Below, piece by piece: positions 10,426 through 20,952 of a DNA stretch of 64,000 bases. A program made the position numbers and the translations under genes. The DNA comes from Zingiber officinale (lineage: Eukaryota; Streptophyta; Magnoliopsida; Zingiberales; Zingiberaceae). Where the stretch lies: NCBI RefSeq assembly GCF_018446385.1, contig NC_056002.1, positions 32,412,636 through 32,476,635 of the forward strand. The letters run 5' to 3'. The notes under the pieces are model-generated. The model ran no database searches. It was not told the origin of the DNA and was given only the letters and a program-made list of their open reading frames with translations. Within the stretch, counting starts at the first letter, position 1. The number at the start of each line of letters is the position of its first letter.

Positions 10426-11119
10426 TCCTTAGAAACTGCAAGCATCTTGTGTGGATGTAAAGCAGTCATCTGTTTTTTAAAAGCCGCTCGCCTCTTGCCC
10501 TCCTTGAACAGCTCATATTCTCCTGCTATCATGGTAACGTTGATCCTTCTGGTGTCCTCCATCTTTACTCTCCAGAATAGGCGAAAGAAGTTCCCACAGA
10601 CGGCTCCAAATTGATCCTGTCCGGAATCTGAGTCAGACGAAAGTCAGCTAAGGTGTCGTCGGTGTTGACGGAGAGGCGACTTGGGGACACCTAGTGTATG
10701 TGCACCGAAAAATAGACCCCCACGTGGAACTGAAGGACGACAGTGACCTACCCGACGGTACTTAGGCTATGCGCACACTCAGACAAGCACCCGGAATGTT
10801 AGAGACCATAAACCAAGGAAAAAGACCCCGGTGCAGGCCCTCCGATGCTCAAGTCAGGTACTTTTTCCCAGAAGAATAGTGCACGAAGGAAAAAGAACTG
10901 TAGAAGACAAGTGTGAATGTGTGAGAGAGCGTACCTACTCAAGGGAAAGGACCTCCCTTTTATATGACTGCGTACCTCTAGAGACTAGCCAATGTTAGAG
11001 AATGTCAGATGTCAAGGCCTCTCAAGTGATGGAGGACGCGTGGCACCCTCCTATGGATTAAAAGAATGTTCCATTCGCAGATGACAGCAGACCATTGGAA
11101 TATTCCTTGACATATGACA
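10426..11119. repeat. Unclassified old LTR-like repeat, left part
   Basis: No coding capacity. Bases 10600-10960 hold repeat-type sequence with a TATA-like CCCTTTTATATGACTG (10955-10970). The sequence continues on the far side of element C at 20049, so the two were joined before C inserted. I cannot name the family. Confidence 0.45.
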
Positions 11120-11124
11120 GTTAT

Positions 11125-12084
11125 TGTTGGTGCGGCTAGCACTAACGATTTAACCTAGGTTTTGATGAATGACAAATAGGTTAAGTTAGTCTTATTGTTT
11201 TCTGACACTTTGATCGAGTGTGCAGGAGAAGTCCAGCTAGGTCGACGGGCTGACCGGATAGCTGGCAAGAAGTCCAAGCGGGTCGACGGGCTGACCGGAC
11301 GCTTGGCGAGAAGTCCAGACGGGTCGACGGGCTGACCGGACGTCTGGCAGGTAAGTGAGGTAAGTCACTGGAGGGGAGTGACTGTGAGGACGCGTTCCCG
11401 GGAAGGGGACATTAGGCGTTGATCCGGCTTAGATCCATTTCGGATGTCTAAGTCGAGATCGTGACTAGATTCCGGTCTCGGAAAGACGGAATCTAAGTCA
11501 TACTACCTTATGCTAATTCATACTATTACAAATGTGCTAATAATCTGTTTTGCAGGATATATATTGCCTCGGACTAACTTTGTTTTGCAGGAAAAAGGAG
11601 ATTTTTGGAACAAAGTGGTCCGGGCGCCCAAATTATATCCAGTAGAGTCGTCGCCACGTGGAGCATCATGGTTTGTGCAGCTCGTCACATTCCGAGCGCC
11701 GGAAGGATCAGCGCTCGAGCATATAAAAGAAGCCCGGCAGGAGCTTGAACCAATCAATCGAGAATTCTTCTGCTGGTCTTGCTCAACATTGATCGGCGCC
11801 AACAAAGCTCCGACACTACGCTCCATTCTTTTCCCTTCTTGTCGGTATTTTGTTTTTAGTTTTCATTAGCATTCACTGTACAGTTCTTTTGTAATCATTA
11901 TTTCGAATTGCTAGTGATTGCCCAACGAAAGTGGTCAAGGACCACGGGCCTTCGAGTAGGAGTCGTCACAGGCTCCGAACGAAGTAAAACAACTGTGTCT
12001 ATTTTACTTTTCCGCTGCGCCTATACTCTTGTTTTTCGAATCGATATTCACCCCCCCCCCTCTATCGAATCTAACGGTCCTACA
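11125..12084 (+). repeat. 5' LTR of element C (960 bp)
   Basis: Contains three hairpin units (11233-11265, 11274-11306, 11315-11347) and a TATA box ATATAAAAG at 11721-11729. A pyrimidine/C-run end precedes CCTACA. It matches the 3' LTR closely, except for two fewer hairpin units and a group of small deletions at about 11625-11800 around the TATA box. Confidence 0.95.
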
Positions 12085-12086
12085 AG

Positions 12087-12098
12087 TGGTATCAGAGC
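12087..12098 (+). promoter_or_regulatory. Primer-binding site of element C
   Basis: TGGTATCAGAGC, two bases after the 5' LTR, is complementary to the 3' end of initiator tRNA-Met, the usual copia primer for minus-strand synthesis. Confidence 0.95.
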
Positions 12099-12312
12099 AG
12101 AGTTCCGCTCTGATTTGGTGCAACCACCAATCAGACAGGGGGTGAATTTTCTTTTGTTTTTTTTTATTTTAAAAATTGGTGTTTCGTTAACTTAATATTT
12201 CTCTAATCAATTTAAATTAGTGCAACACGAATCTAGTTTCTTTTTTTCTTCCCACACTACTAATCCAAGACCAAGTCTTGGGATATTTTTTGGTTATTTA
12301 CCTGTGCACAGA

Positions 12313-13938
12313 ATGTCCCAACAAGAAGGATTCAGCACAGTGCGACCTCAACTCTTCAACGGGGACGACTTCCCTTACTGGAAGAAGCGCATGGAGGTCT
12401 ACCTCAAAACTGACTTTGACCAGTGGATGAGCATTACAATTTACAAGACCTTACAAAATTCCAGTGGACAACGCCGGGAACCTAGTGGATCCTGAAGACT
12501 GGACAGCAGATCTCAAGAAAAAAGCGTCAACAGAAAACAAAGCGATCAACACTCTACAGTGCGGACTAACAAGAGAAGAGCTAAACAGAGTCGGTCCACA
12601 CAAAAACGCTAAAGAATTGTGGGACAAACTGATCGAGCTGCACGAAGGAACAAGCGACGCTAAGGTAACAAAACGAGACCTGCTTTTAAATAAAATTTTT
12701 AATATAAAAATGCAGGAAGGAGAAACAGCGAATCAACTCCACGCGAGGATCAAGGACATCCTCAACGGGCTCCATGCGATAGGCCACCAGATGGAGAACA
12801 GAGACTTGATAAGGTACGCATTAAACGCCTTTCCACGTAATAGTTTGTGGGCATCAATAGTGGATGCCTACAAAATTTCTAAGAATCTTTCTAAATTAAA
12901 ATTGGATGAGCTTTTCCGTGAATTAGAATTGCACGAACAAACTAATCTTGGAGCCGAGAAAGGTGTAGCCTTATTTGCGAGTTCCTCCAAGAAAAGCAAG
13001 CTGAAGTTGAAGAAGAATCGACCAAGACTCCAAAGAAGAACACACAGTGAACTTGGTAAGAAAAATATTCACCGGGAGAAAGAGGAGCTTCAGGACAAAG
13101 GCTCTCCCTCAGAACAAAAGAACATGACTTGCTACGGCTGCAACAAAAAGGGACATTACAAGAACGAATGCCCAAAACTAAAGTTCGACAAACCAAAGCC
13201 AACCAAAAAGAAGGCACTCAAAGCAACGTGGGACGACTCCTCGGACGAATCGGAGGAAGAAGAGAAGAACTGATGGCCCGCGAAGCTGAAACAGATAACG
13301 AGTCGGAAGATGAAGACGGGTCTGAACCCGAAACAAGCCACGAGTCTGTACTCGTTTCCGAAGGCCCGAATGAGGTATACTTTAATTTAAACAAAAAAAT
13401 TTTCAGAATTATTTCCTGTTTAAATAGTAAATTAACTAAATTAGAAAATGAAAATAAATCACTTCTTGAGGAAAATCAAAACCTCAAGGAACAATTAAAA
13501 AATTCCAAACCAACTCAAGATCTAACACTTGAAGAGGAAAATCTATCGTTAAAAAATGATGTTAAAAATTTAAAAGAAATGCTAGAAAAATTTACAACAA
13601 GGTCAAAAAATCTAGACTTAATCCTAAATAATCAAAAAGCATGTTATAATAAAGCCGGACTAGGATATAAGTCGAATTCAAATAAAACTTTCAACTCATT
13701 AATAACCCAATACAAATCAACCAATTTAGCTTGGGTTCCGAAAGCGTGTCTGACCACGCAAGTAGGACTTAATCAATATTATATACCTAAAGAAAAAATA
13801 CATTATATAAAATCGAATAAACCAAACCAAAATCCAAAATACAAACCTAAATCAAATTCAAAATCTAAACAGTTTGAAAATCAACAAGTTAATCATAACT
13901 ATAAAAAGAATCGACACAAGCCTAAAATCAAAACTTAA
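12313..13938 (+). pseudogene. gag: gag of element C, frameshifted
   Basis: The start ATG at 12313 opens a typical copia gag (FNGDDFPYWKKRMEVYL). The frame changes near 12440-12464 and again near 13262-13275, where a short piece is missing, so three frames are needed to read it. The zinc knuckle CX2CX4HX4C is intact near 13130-13172. A Lys-rich tail and coiled coil (about 13430-13610) follow, then a long Asn/Lys-rich end. This copy cannot give a full Gag from one frame. Confidence 0.85.
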
Positions 13939-14963
13939 ATTAATGGCCAATAATTCAGGGGGAGGCTCCAGAATAGCTGGCACCTCCAAAACTAATTTAC
14001 CCGACAGGGTAACCCAAAACTAACAAACTCGGCAGGGCGATTAGTTAAAAAGAGACCAAGTTTAACTTGAATCATGGTATTGGTGAAATTTTTGGATGAT
14101 AGTACGTTAGGGAAACTTGGGCATCGCATGTCTAGAAAGATATGGTTTCGATCTGGTGCATTTGTCCAAGTGGAACTGACCGAAGCTACCCTTAAACGAA
14201 TCCTAACCAGTTAGACCAAGATTTAGTACTAAGTTCCGTGGATAGGACTATTCGGAAAACCTCGAAAGGTTGGTTACTTCTAATGATGTCCTTGTGACTC
14301 ACCAAGCTTAGAAGTTTATCCGAAGAATGCCTATTTGTGGAAACCAAAGCTAAGTCTGAATCTAACACAAGTTAAACCAAAACTCTGTAATCAAACCAAT
14401 TTCATATCACAAAATCATAGGATTCCCTGATTGATAATATAGATCGGGTGAGATGAATAAGGCTTAAAAATTAATTTTTAAAATTTTAAACTTAAATTAA
14501 TTTTAAACTTAAATTAAAATTTTAAACTTAAAAATTAATTTCAAAATTTTAATTTTAAACTTAAAAATTAATTTCAAATTTTTAATTTTAACTTAAAAAT
14601 TAATTTCAACTTTTAAGTTTAACTTTTAAATTAATTTCGATTTTAACTTAAAAAAAAAATTAACTTCAAAATTTTTTTTACTTAAAAATTAATTTCAAAA
14701 TTTTAATTTTAAACTTAAAAATTATTTTCAAAATTTTAAACTTAAAAATTAATTTTTCAAAATTTTAATTTTAAACTTAAAAATTATTTTCAAAATTTTA
14801 ATTTTAAACTTAAAAATTATTTTCAAAATTTTAATTTTAATTTAAAAAATTAATCTCAAAATTTAAATTAATTTTAAAACTTAAAAATTATTTTCAAAAT
14901 TTTAATTTTAAACTTAAATTAATGCATGCTCAAAAGACTAACTTTAGATCCTACTTACTGTAG
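13939..14963 (+). other. AT-rich noncoding spacer between gag and pol of element C; possible intron
   Basis: Stops occur in all frames. Bases 14461-14930 are a very AT-rich degenerate tandem repeat of about 30-35 bp, built on AAACTTAAAAATTAATTT. The end has CTAAC (14938-14942), then a pyrimidine-rich run and CTGTAG ending at 14963, 21 bases later. Those are the elements of a plant branch point and 3' splice site. The protease motif follows within 10 codons. Element A has no such spacer. Confidence 0.55.
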
Positions 14964-17956
14964 GAAACCAAGTGGATTTTGGACAGTGGTTGCTCCAAAC
15001 ATATGACTGGAGATCACACCAAGTTCACTCAACTCACTTACAAAAGCCTAGGAACAGTTGCCTTTGGAAACAACGGCAAACTCAAGGTAATTGGTATAGG
15101 TAATATTGAATTAAAATTAGACTTCATAATTACAAATGTCTTACTTGTTGAAAACTTTAAATATAATCTTCTAAGTATAAGTCAATTGTGTGATGCTAGG
15201 TATAAGGTCAAGTTTCTATCTACAGAATGCTCAATCAAACATCTAGATAATCCTACCATAAGCCTAAAAGGTTTTAGAAAAGACAACATCTATGTCATCA
15301 ACTTAACCATTTCTTCCATTAAGTGCTATTTAACACAAAAAGAAGAAACTTGGTTATGGCATAGGAGAATGTCTCACACCAACTTTAGAAATATAAGTAA
15401 ACTAAATGGACTTGTAAAAGGCTTACCGAAGTTACCTAACTTAGATTCAACTATATGTAATGCTTGTCAACAAGGAAAACAAACTAAATCAACCCACAAA
15501 CAAACAAATCAACCACAAACTAACTCAATCTTAGAACTTATACATTTAGATCTTTTTGACTCCCATGGAATCAAATCCATTAATGGAAGCTTATATTGCT
15601 TAGTAATTATAGACGATTACTCTAGGTTTACTTGGGTAAAATTCTTAAAACATAAAGATGAAACTTTTAAAATTCTTACAAATTTTTGCAAACAAATTGA
15701 AAACGAAAAAGATATTAAAATTAAAAGAATTAGGAGTGTCAATGGGGGAGAATTTAAAAATCACAACTTTAACAGTTTTTGTCTAGAAAACGGTTACCAT
15801 CATGAGTTCTCATTCCCTAAAACCCCCCAACAAAATGGAATTGTAGAAAGAAAAAAATAGAACCTTACTTGAAGCTTCTAGAACAATGTTAAATGAGTAT
15901 AACCTACCTAAATACTTTTGGGCAGAAGCCGTTAGTACAGCCTGCTACGTACAGAACAGAACAACAATAAATAAAACTCATAACAAAACTTTCTTCGAAA
16001 TATTTTATAATAAACAACCAAACATAAAATACTTTAAGGTATTTGGGTGCCCAGTTTTTATCTTAAATACAAGAGAACACTTAGGAAAATTCACCTCTAA
16101 AATTGAAAATGGAATTTTTGTAGGATACTCCCTAAATAGTAGAGGCTACAGAATTTATAATAAGGTTACCTTAAAAATTGAAGAAACTACTAATGTAAAA
16201 TTTAAAGAAACTAAACAAGACATAGAACCTACACAACCACCGGAGTTTGTTCCAGAAATCAACCAAACACTAAGTCATGAAGAAGAGGAACAACATCAAG
16301 AGAATCAACCTCCTAAAACAATAAGGGTAAACCCAAATCATCCAACTGGTCAAATAATTGGTGACCCAGACTTAAGAGTTCAAACCAGATCATCCTTTAG
16401 AAACCTAAGTCAAATTTCATTAATTTGAAAAATTGAACCTAAAACTGTGGATGAATCCCTACTAGACCCAGATTGGATTATAGTTATGCAAGAAGAACTA
16501 GTCCAATTTGAGCGTAATGAGGTCTGGGACCTAGTCCCACCACCTAAGAATAAGAAAATAATAGAAACAAAATGGGTATTCAGAAACAAACTAAGTGAAA
16601 CTGGGGAAATTACTAGAAATAAGGCTAGGCTGGTTGCCAAAGGATTTAGTCAAGTTGAAGGACTTGACTATGACGAAACATATGCCCCAGTAGCTAGATT
16701 AGAATCCATTAGAATGTTACTAAGTTATGCAGCTCATAAGGGATTTAAACTATACCAAATGGATGTTAAGTCTGCCTTTCTTAATGGACTAATCAAAGAA
16801 GAAGTTTATGTAAGTCAGCCTCCTGGGTTTGAAAGCTTAGAACACCCTGATTATGTTTTTAAATTAAAGAAAGCCCTATATGGACTTAAACAAGCACCCA
16901 GGGCGTGGTATGAGAGGCTAACATCTTACCTAACATCTAAAGGATTCAAACAAGGTCAAATTGACCCAACCTTGTTTGTTAAATCATTAAATACAAACAT
17001 ATTTATTGCACAAATATACGTGGATGACATAATATTTGGCTCAACAAATTCAGAATTTTTAGAAGAATTTATTAATCTAATGGAAAAAGAATTTGAAATG
17101 AGCTTAATAGGAAAACTAACCTATTTCTTAGGATTACAAATCAAACAGACAAATGAAGGAAACTATATTTCTCAACATAAATACACCAAAGAATTACTTA
17201 AAAAATTCGGAATGGAAAATACAAAAGAAACAAAAACACCGATGGCTGTAAACACAATCTTAGATAGTGACCTAAATGGAAAACCAATTGATTTAAAGTA
17301 TTATAGAAGTGCAATAGGTAGCCTACTGTACTTAACTGTAAGCCGACCTGATATTTTATTTGCAGTTAGTATGTGTGCTAGATACCAAACTTGTGCTAAG
17401 AAATCCCATTTGACACAGGTTAAAAGAATTTTTAGATATCTTAAAGGAACAACAAATGTAGGAATCTGGTATCCTAGGACAAATAATTTTGAACTAATAG
17501 GGTATTCTGACTCAGATTATGCTGGATGCAAATTAGACCGCAAAAGCACAAGTGGTGGATGCCAATTATTAGGTGCATCACTGCTGGTTTAGTAGAAAGC
17601 AACATTGTGTTGCTCTGTCTACAACTGAGTCAGAATACATAGCTATAGGCGAATGTGTTGCACAAATATTATGGATGATGCATACTCTAAAAGATTTCAA
17701 CCTAAATATCACTAATGTAAAAGTATTAATTGACAATATAAGTTCAATTAACTTAACCAAGAATCCTGTGCATCATTCAAGAACCAAACATATTGAAATT
17801 AGACATCACTTCATCAGGGATCATGTTACTAAAGGCGATATTGAACTCAAGTACATTGAGTCCAAATCAAATTTAGCTGACATTTTTACAAAACCTCTCC
17901 CTGAAAGTGAATTTAGTAACTTACGACGAAAATTAGGGATGTGCTTAATAGACTAG
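14964..17956 (+). pseudogene. pol: pol of element C, three lesions
   Basis: Protease ([11 protein letters not shown]) starts within seven codons of 14964. Integrase (CNACQQGKQ; TPQQNGIVER), RT (YVDD near 17020-17031) and RNase H ([15 protein letters not shown]) follow, down to TAG at 17954-17956. Lesions: an extra A in an A-run near 15852 shifts the frame just after the integrase core; TGA at 16426-16428 interrupts the linker before RT; a small indel near 17585 shifts the frame in RNase H. The conserved C-terminus (KPLPESEF ... LGMCL), lost in element A, is present here. Confidence 0.9.
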
Positions 17957-18984
17957 GATCTTTCAAAGATACTTTCAAAAATGATTTTACCAAATTATAA
18001 GTCAAATTTATTTGTTTTCAAAAACTTACCATTTTTAGATTTTCAAAAACAGTTTTGGCCTTAGACTAGTTTTGAATCCTTAGAAAGCATGTACCCATAG
18101 GACTAGTTTTTGAGCATCTCACCAACACCCTAGGTTTACCTTGCTTGTGTTTGACAAACATAGAAAGGGGTGAGATGCATAGGCCAACTGTCTGGACTTA
18201 AGATGCTTATTTCAGTGCATCAACATAAGTCTGGACGTTAAATACAATTCAGATATTAATCAGATTAAAGTTCATCAGTCAAGTCAAATACTGACTGGTT
18301 ATAATTAACTTAATCTGACTAACCAAGTGAAAGCTACTATCTTCTGATAGCTAGTTAGTACCTAATTGGTTAGACAGCTGGTTAGAGTTAAGTATCAAGT
18401 TCAGGGGGAGAATTAACTCAAATTTTGTGTGTTTGAAAAATGCGTTTTAAAACCTAACTTGAAAAGTTAACTATTTCAAAATTTAGTTCTTATCAAATTA
18501 GCCTTAAAAATTAATTTTTGACAAAAATTTTTCTTGAAAAATTACTTATTTTTTTAAAAAATCAAAGTTGAAAAACTTACCTTTTTGAAAAGTAGATAAA
18601 AATTTATTTTGAAAATTTCCACACGCTTGAGAGTTAAACTTGATTAACTTTAAATTTATACTTTTCAAAACTACTTGTCTCCCCCAAGCCAACTTGACTA
18701 TTTTTAACTTGGTGTCAAAAATTGCATTTTTTTCAAATTTTGAACCAAACCTAGATATCTTTCAAAATTTGATTACCTGTTACAGTAACTCTTCACTATG
18801 ATTGTTTACCTTTGTTTATTTTTTTGATGAATGCCAAAAGGGGAGGAGGGTTAGGTGGTTAAGTTAGCTAAACCAATTTGAAAATACAAACTAACAAACT
18901 TTAAAACCACATAAATGCAGGTTGTTTCTTGCATATGTTTTCACTAACTTAACCAGGTTGTCATTCCATCAAAAAGGGGGAGAT
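17957..18984 (+). other. Element C 3' noncoding region with polypurine tract
   Basis: About 1 kb without a gene, rich in AAAACTT/TTTTGAAAA words. AAAAAGGGGGAGAT at 18971-18984 abuts the LTR as the plus-strand primer. Weaker G5-type purine tracts near 18402 and 18839 may be extra polypurine tracts. No third ORF as in element A. Confidence 0.8.
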
Positions 18985-20043
18985 TGTTGGTGCGGCTAGC
19001 ACTAACGATTTAACCTAGGTTTTGATGAATGACAAATAGGTTAAGTTAGTCTTATTGTTGTATGACACTTTGATCGAGTGTGCAGGAGAAGTCCAGCTAG
19101 GTCGACGGGCTGACCGGATAGCTGGCAAGAAGTCCAAGCGGGTCGACGGGCTGACCGGACGCTTGGCAAGAAGTCCAGCTAGGTCGACGGGCTGACCGGA
19201 TAGCTGGCAAGAAGTCCAAGCGGGTCGACGGGCTGACCGGACTCTTGGCGAGAAGTCCAGACGGGTCGACGGGCTGACCGGACGTCTGAGTCACTGGAGG
19301 GGAGTGACTGTGAGGACGCGTTCCCGGGAAGGGGACATTAGGCGTCGATCCGACTTAGATCCATTTCGGATGTCTAAGTCGAGATCGTGACTAGATTCCG
19401 GTCTCGGAAAGACGGAATCTAAGTCATACTACCTTATGCTAATTCATACTATTACAAATGTGCTAATAATCTGTTTTGCAGGATATATATTGCCTCGGAC
19501 TAACTTTGTTTTGCAGGAAAAAGGAGATTTTTGGAACAAAGTGGTCCGGGCGCCCGGAAGGCAAATTATATCCAGCCGAGTCGTCGCCACGTGGAGCATC
19601 ATGGTTTGTGCAGCTACGTCACATTCCAGGCGCCCGGAAGGGATCCAGGCGCCTGGAACAGCATATAAAAGAAGCCCCAGACAGGAGCTTCAGAACCAAT
19701 CAATCAAGCTGAGAATTCTTCTGCTGCTGGTCTTGCTGCTCAACGTTCAGTGCGACGCCAACAAAGCTCCGACACTACGCTCCATTCTTTTCCCTTCTTG
19801 TCGGTATTTTGTTTTTAGTTTTCATTAGCATTCACTGTACGGTTCTTTTGTAATCATTATTTCGAATTGCTAGTGATTGCCCAACGAAAGTGGTCAAGGA
19901 CCACGGGCCTTCGAGTAGGAGTCGTCACAGGCTCCGAACGAAGTAAAACAACTGTGTCTATTTTACTTTTCCGCTGCGCCTATACTCTTGTTTTTCGAAT
20001 CGATATTCACCCCCCCCCCTCTATCGAATCTAACGGTCCTACA
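18985..20043 (+). repeat. 3' LTR of element C (1,059 bp)
   Basis: Has five hairpin units (19093-19125, 19134-19166, 19175-19207, 19216-19248, 19257-19289) against three in the 5' LTR, which accounts for most of the 99-bp length difference. TATA ATATAAAA is at 19663-19670. Just upstream are GC palindromes built on GGCGCC that are degraded in the 5' LTR. Confidence 0.95.
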
Positions 20044-20048
20044 GTTAT

Positions 20049-20952
20049 TATGTGACAGGTGGTTATGATTCCCTGATATTGTTGTCGCCTAATACCTTCT
20101 GTCCCGCCCAGGTTTAGTTACGAGCCGCTCGGGATGGCTGTTAGGATGTGGCGCCTGGCTTGAGTCTTGCTGAGGGAGACAAACTGTGACTAGGGTCCCC
20201 TCCCCACGCTTAGAGTACTGGAAGGTCGGCCGGGGGTTGTATGACTGAAAGTACCAAGTCTGTCTCTATGCAGATCGGGTTGAGAAAACCAAACCAGTCG
20301 GGGAAGGTCAGGCCTTACTTCAGGTTGTATCTCATGTCTCTTATCTGGAATCTTGATCTGTCAATACCCAACCGGGAATTATGCAGCTGATGACGTCAAG
20401 CGGTTTAACTCCTTCTCTCTAACTTCTGACTGTCACATCCCCTTGACTTCCGACCATCGCGTCCTCTTGACTTTAGACTGTTACATCCCTTTGACTTCTG
20501 ACTGTCATGCTTTCTTGACTTCTGACTATCACGCCCCCTTAACTTTCGACTACCTAATCTTATCGGACCTTACCTTTATGTACCGTATCAATCCCTATAT
20601 GCACTGAGCTAAAAATCAATCGTAGCAGTCAGGTCCATGGTATTTTTGTTCATAGCCGCACTTGGAGACTGATCTAGCAACTTCAATTTAACTTTATAAT
20701 TTGACCTTACGAGAGAAAATTATATTATAGCACAGGCTCACAATTCCAGGTGACTAAAAATATCATAGCAATTTATTCAATAATGATCCTTATTTTTTCC
20801 TAGAGTCACAGAGTGTGGATATTCTTCATAGGCGCAAGTGTCAAAAGTTGTTTAACATGGATTATCAAAGTTTCTAAACTCAGTTTGACCTTGTAACTTA
20901 AAATTGCATGCTTTGCTGGAGTAGACCTTTATTAATCTCAAGATTTTTGCAG
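20049..20952. repeat. Old LTR-like repeat, right part, with short tandem repeat
   Basis: Continuation of the repeat seen at 10426-11119, interrupted by element C. Bases 20415-20560 hold five imperfect copies of a ~28-bp unit (TTGACTTCTGACTGTCAC type). From about 20640 the sequence is plain AT-rich DNA leading to a splice-acceptor-like TTTTTGCAG at 20952. No gene seen. Confidence 0.45.

Larger units (their letters stand above)
11125..20043 (+). mobile_element. Element C: complete Sirevirus-related copia retrotransposon (8.9 kb)
   Basis: Both ends are defined: LTRs 11125-12084 and 18985-20043 start with TGTTGGTGCGG and end with GGTCCTACA. The 5-bp target duplication GTTAT is at 11120-11124 and 20044-20048. 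A primer-binding site and polypurine tract adjoin the LTRs. gag and pol are of the same lineage as element A, but there is no third ORF. gag and pol carry several frameshifts and one in-frame TGA, so this copy is not autonomous. The long noncoding stretch between gag and pol is unusual. Confidence 0.95.

Noticed and set aside
11510-11869. ORFs inside the LTRs of element C (11510-12195, 19436-20055)
   Set aside because: They lie across the LTR promoter and ends, have no domain and differ between the two LTRs.
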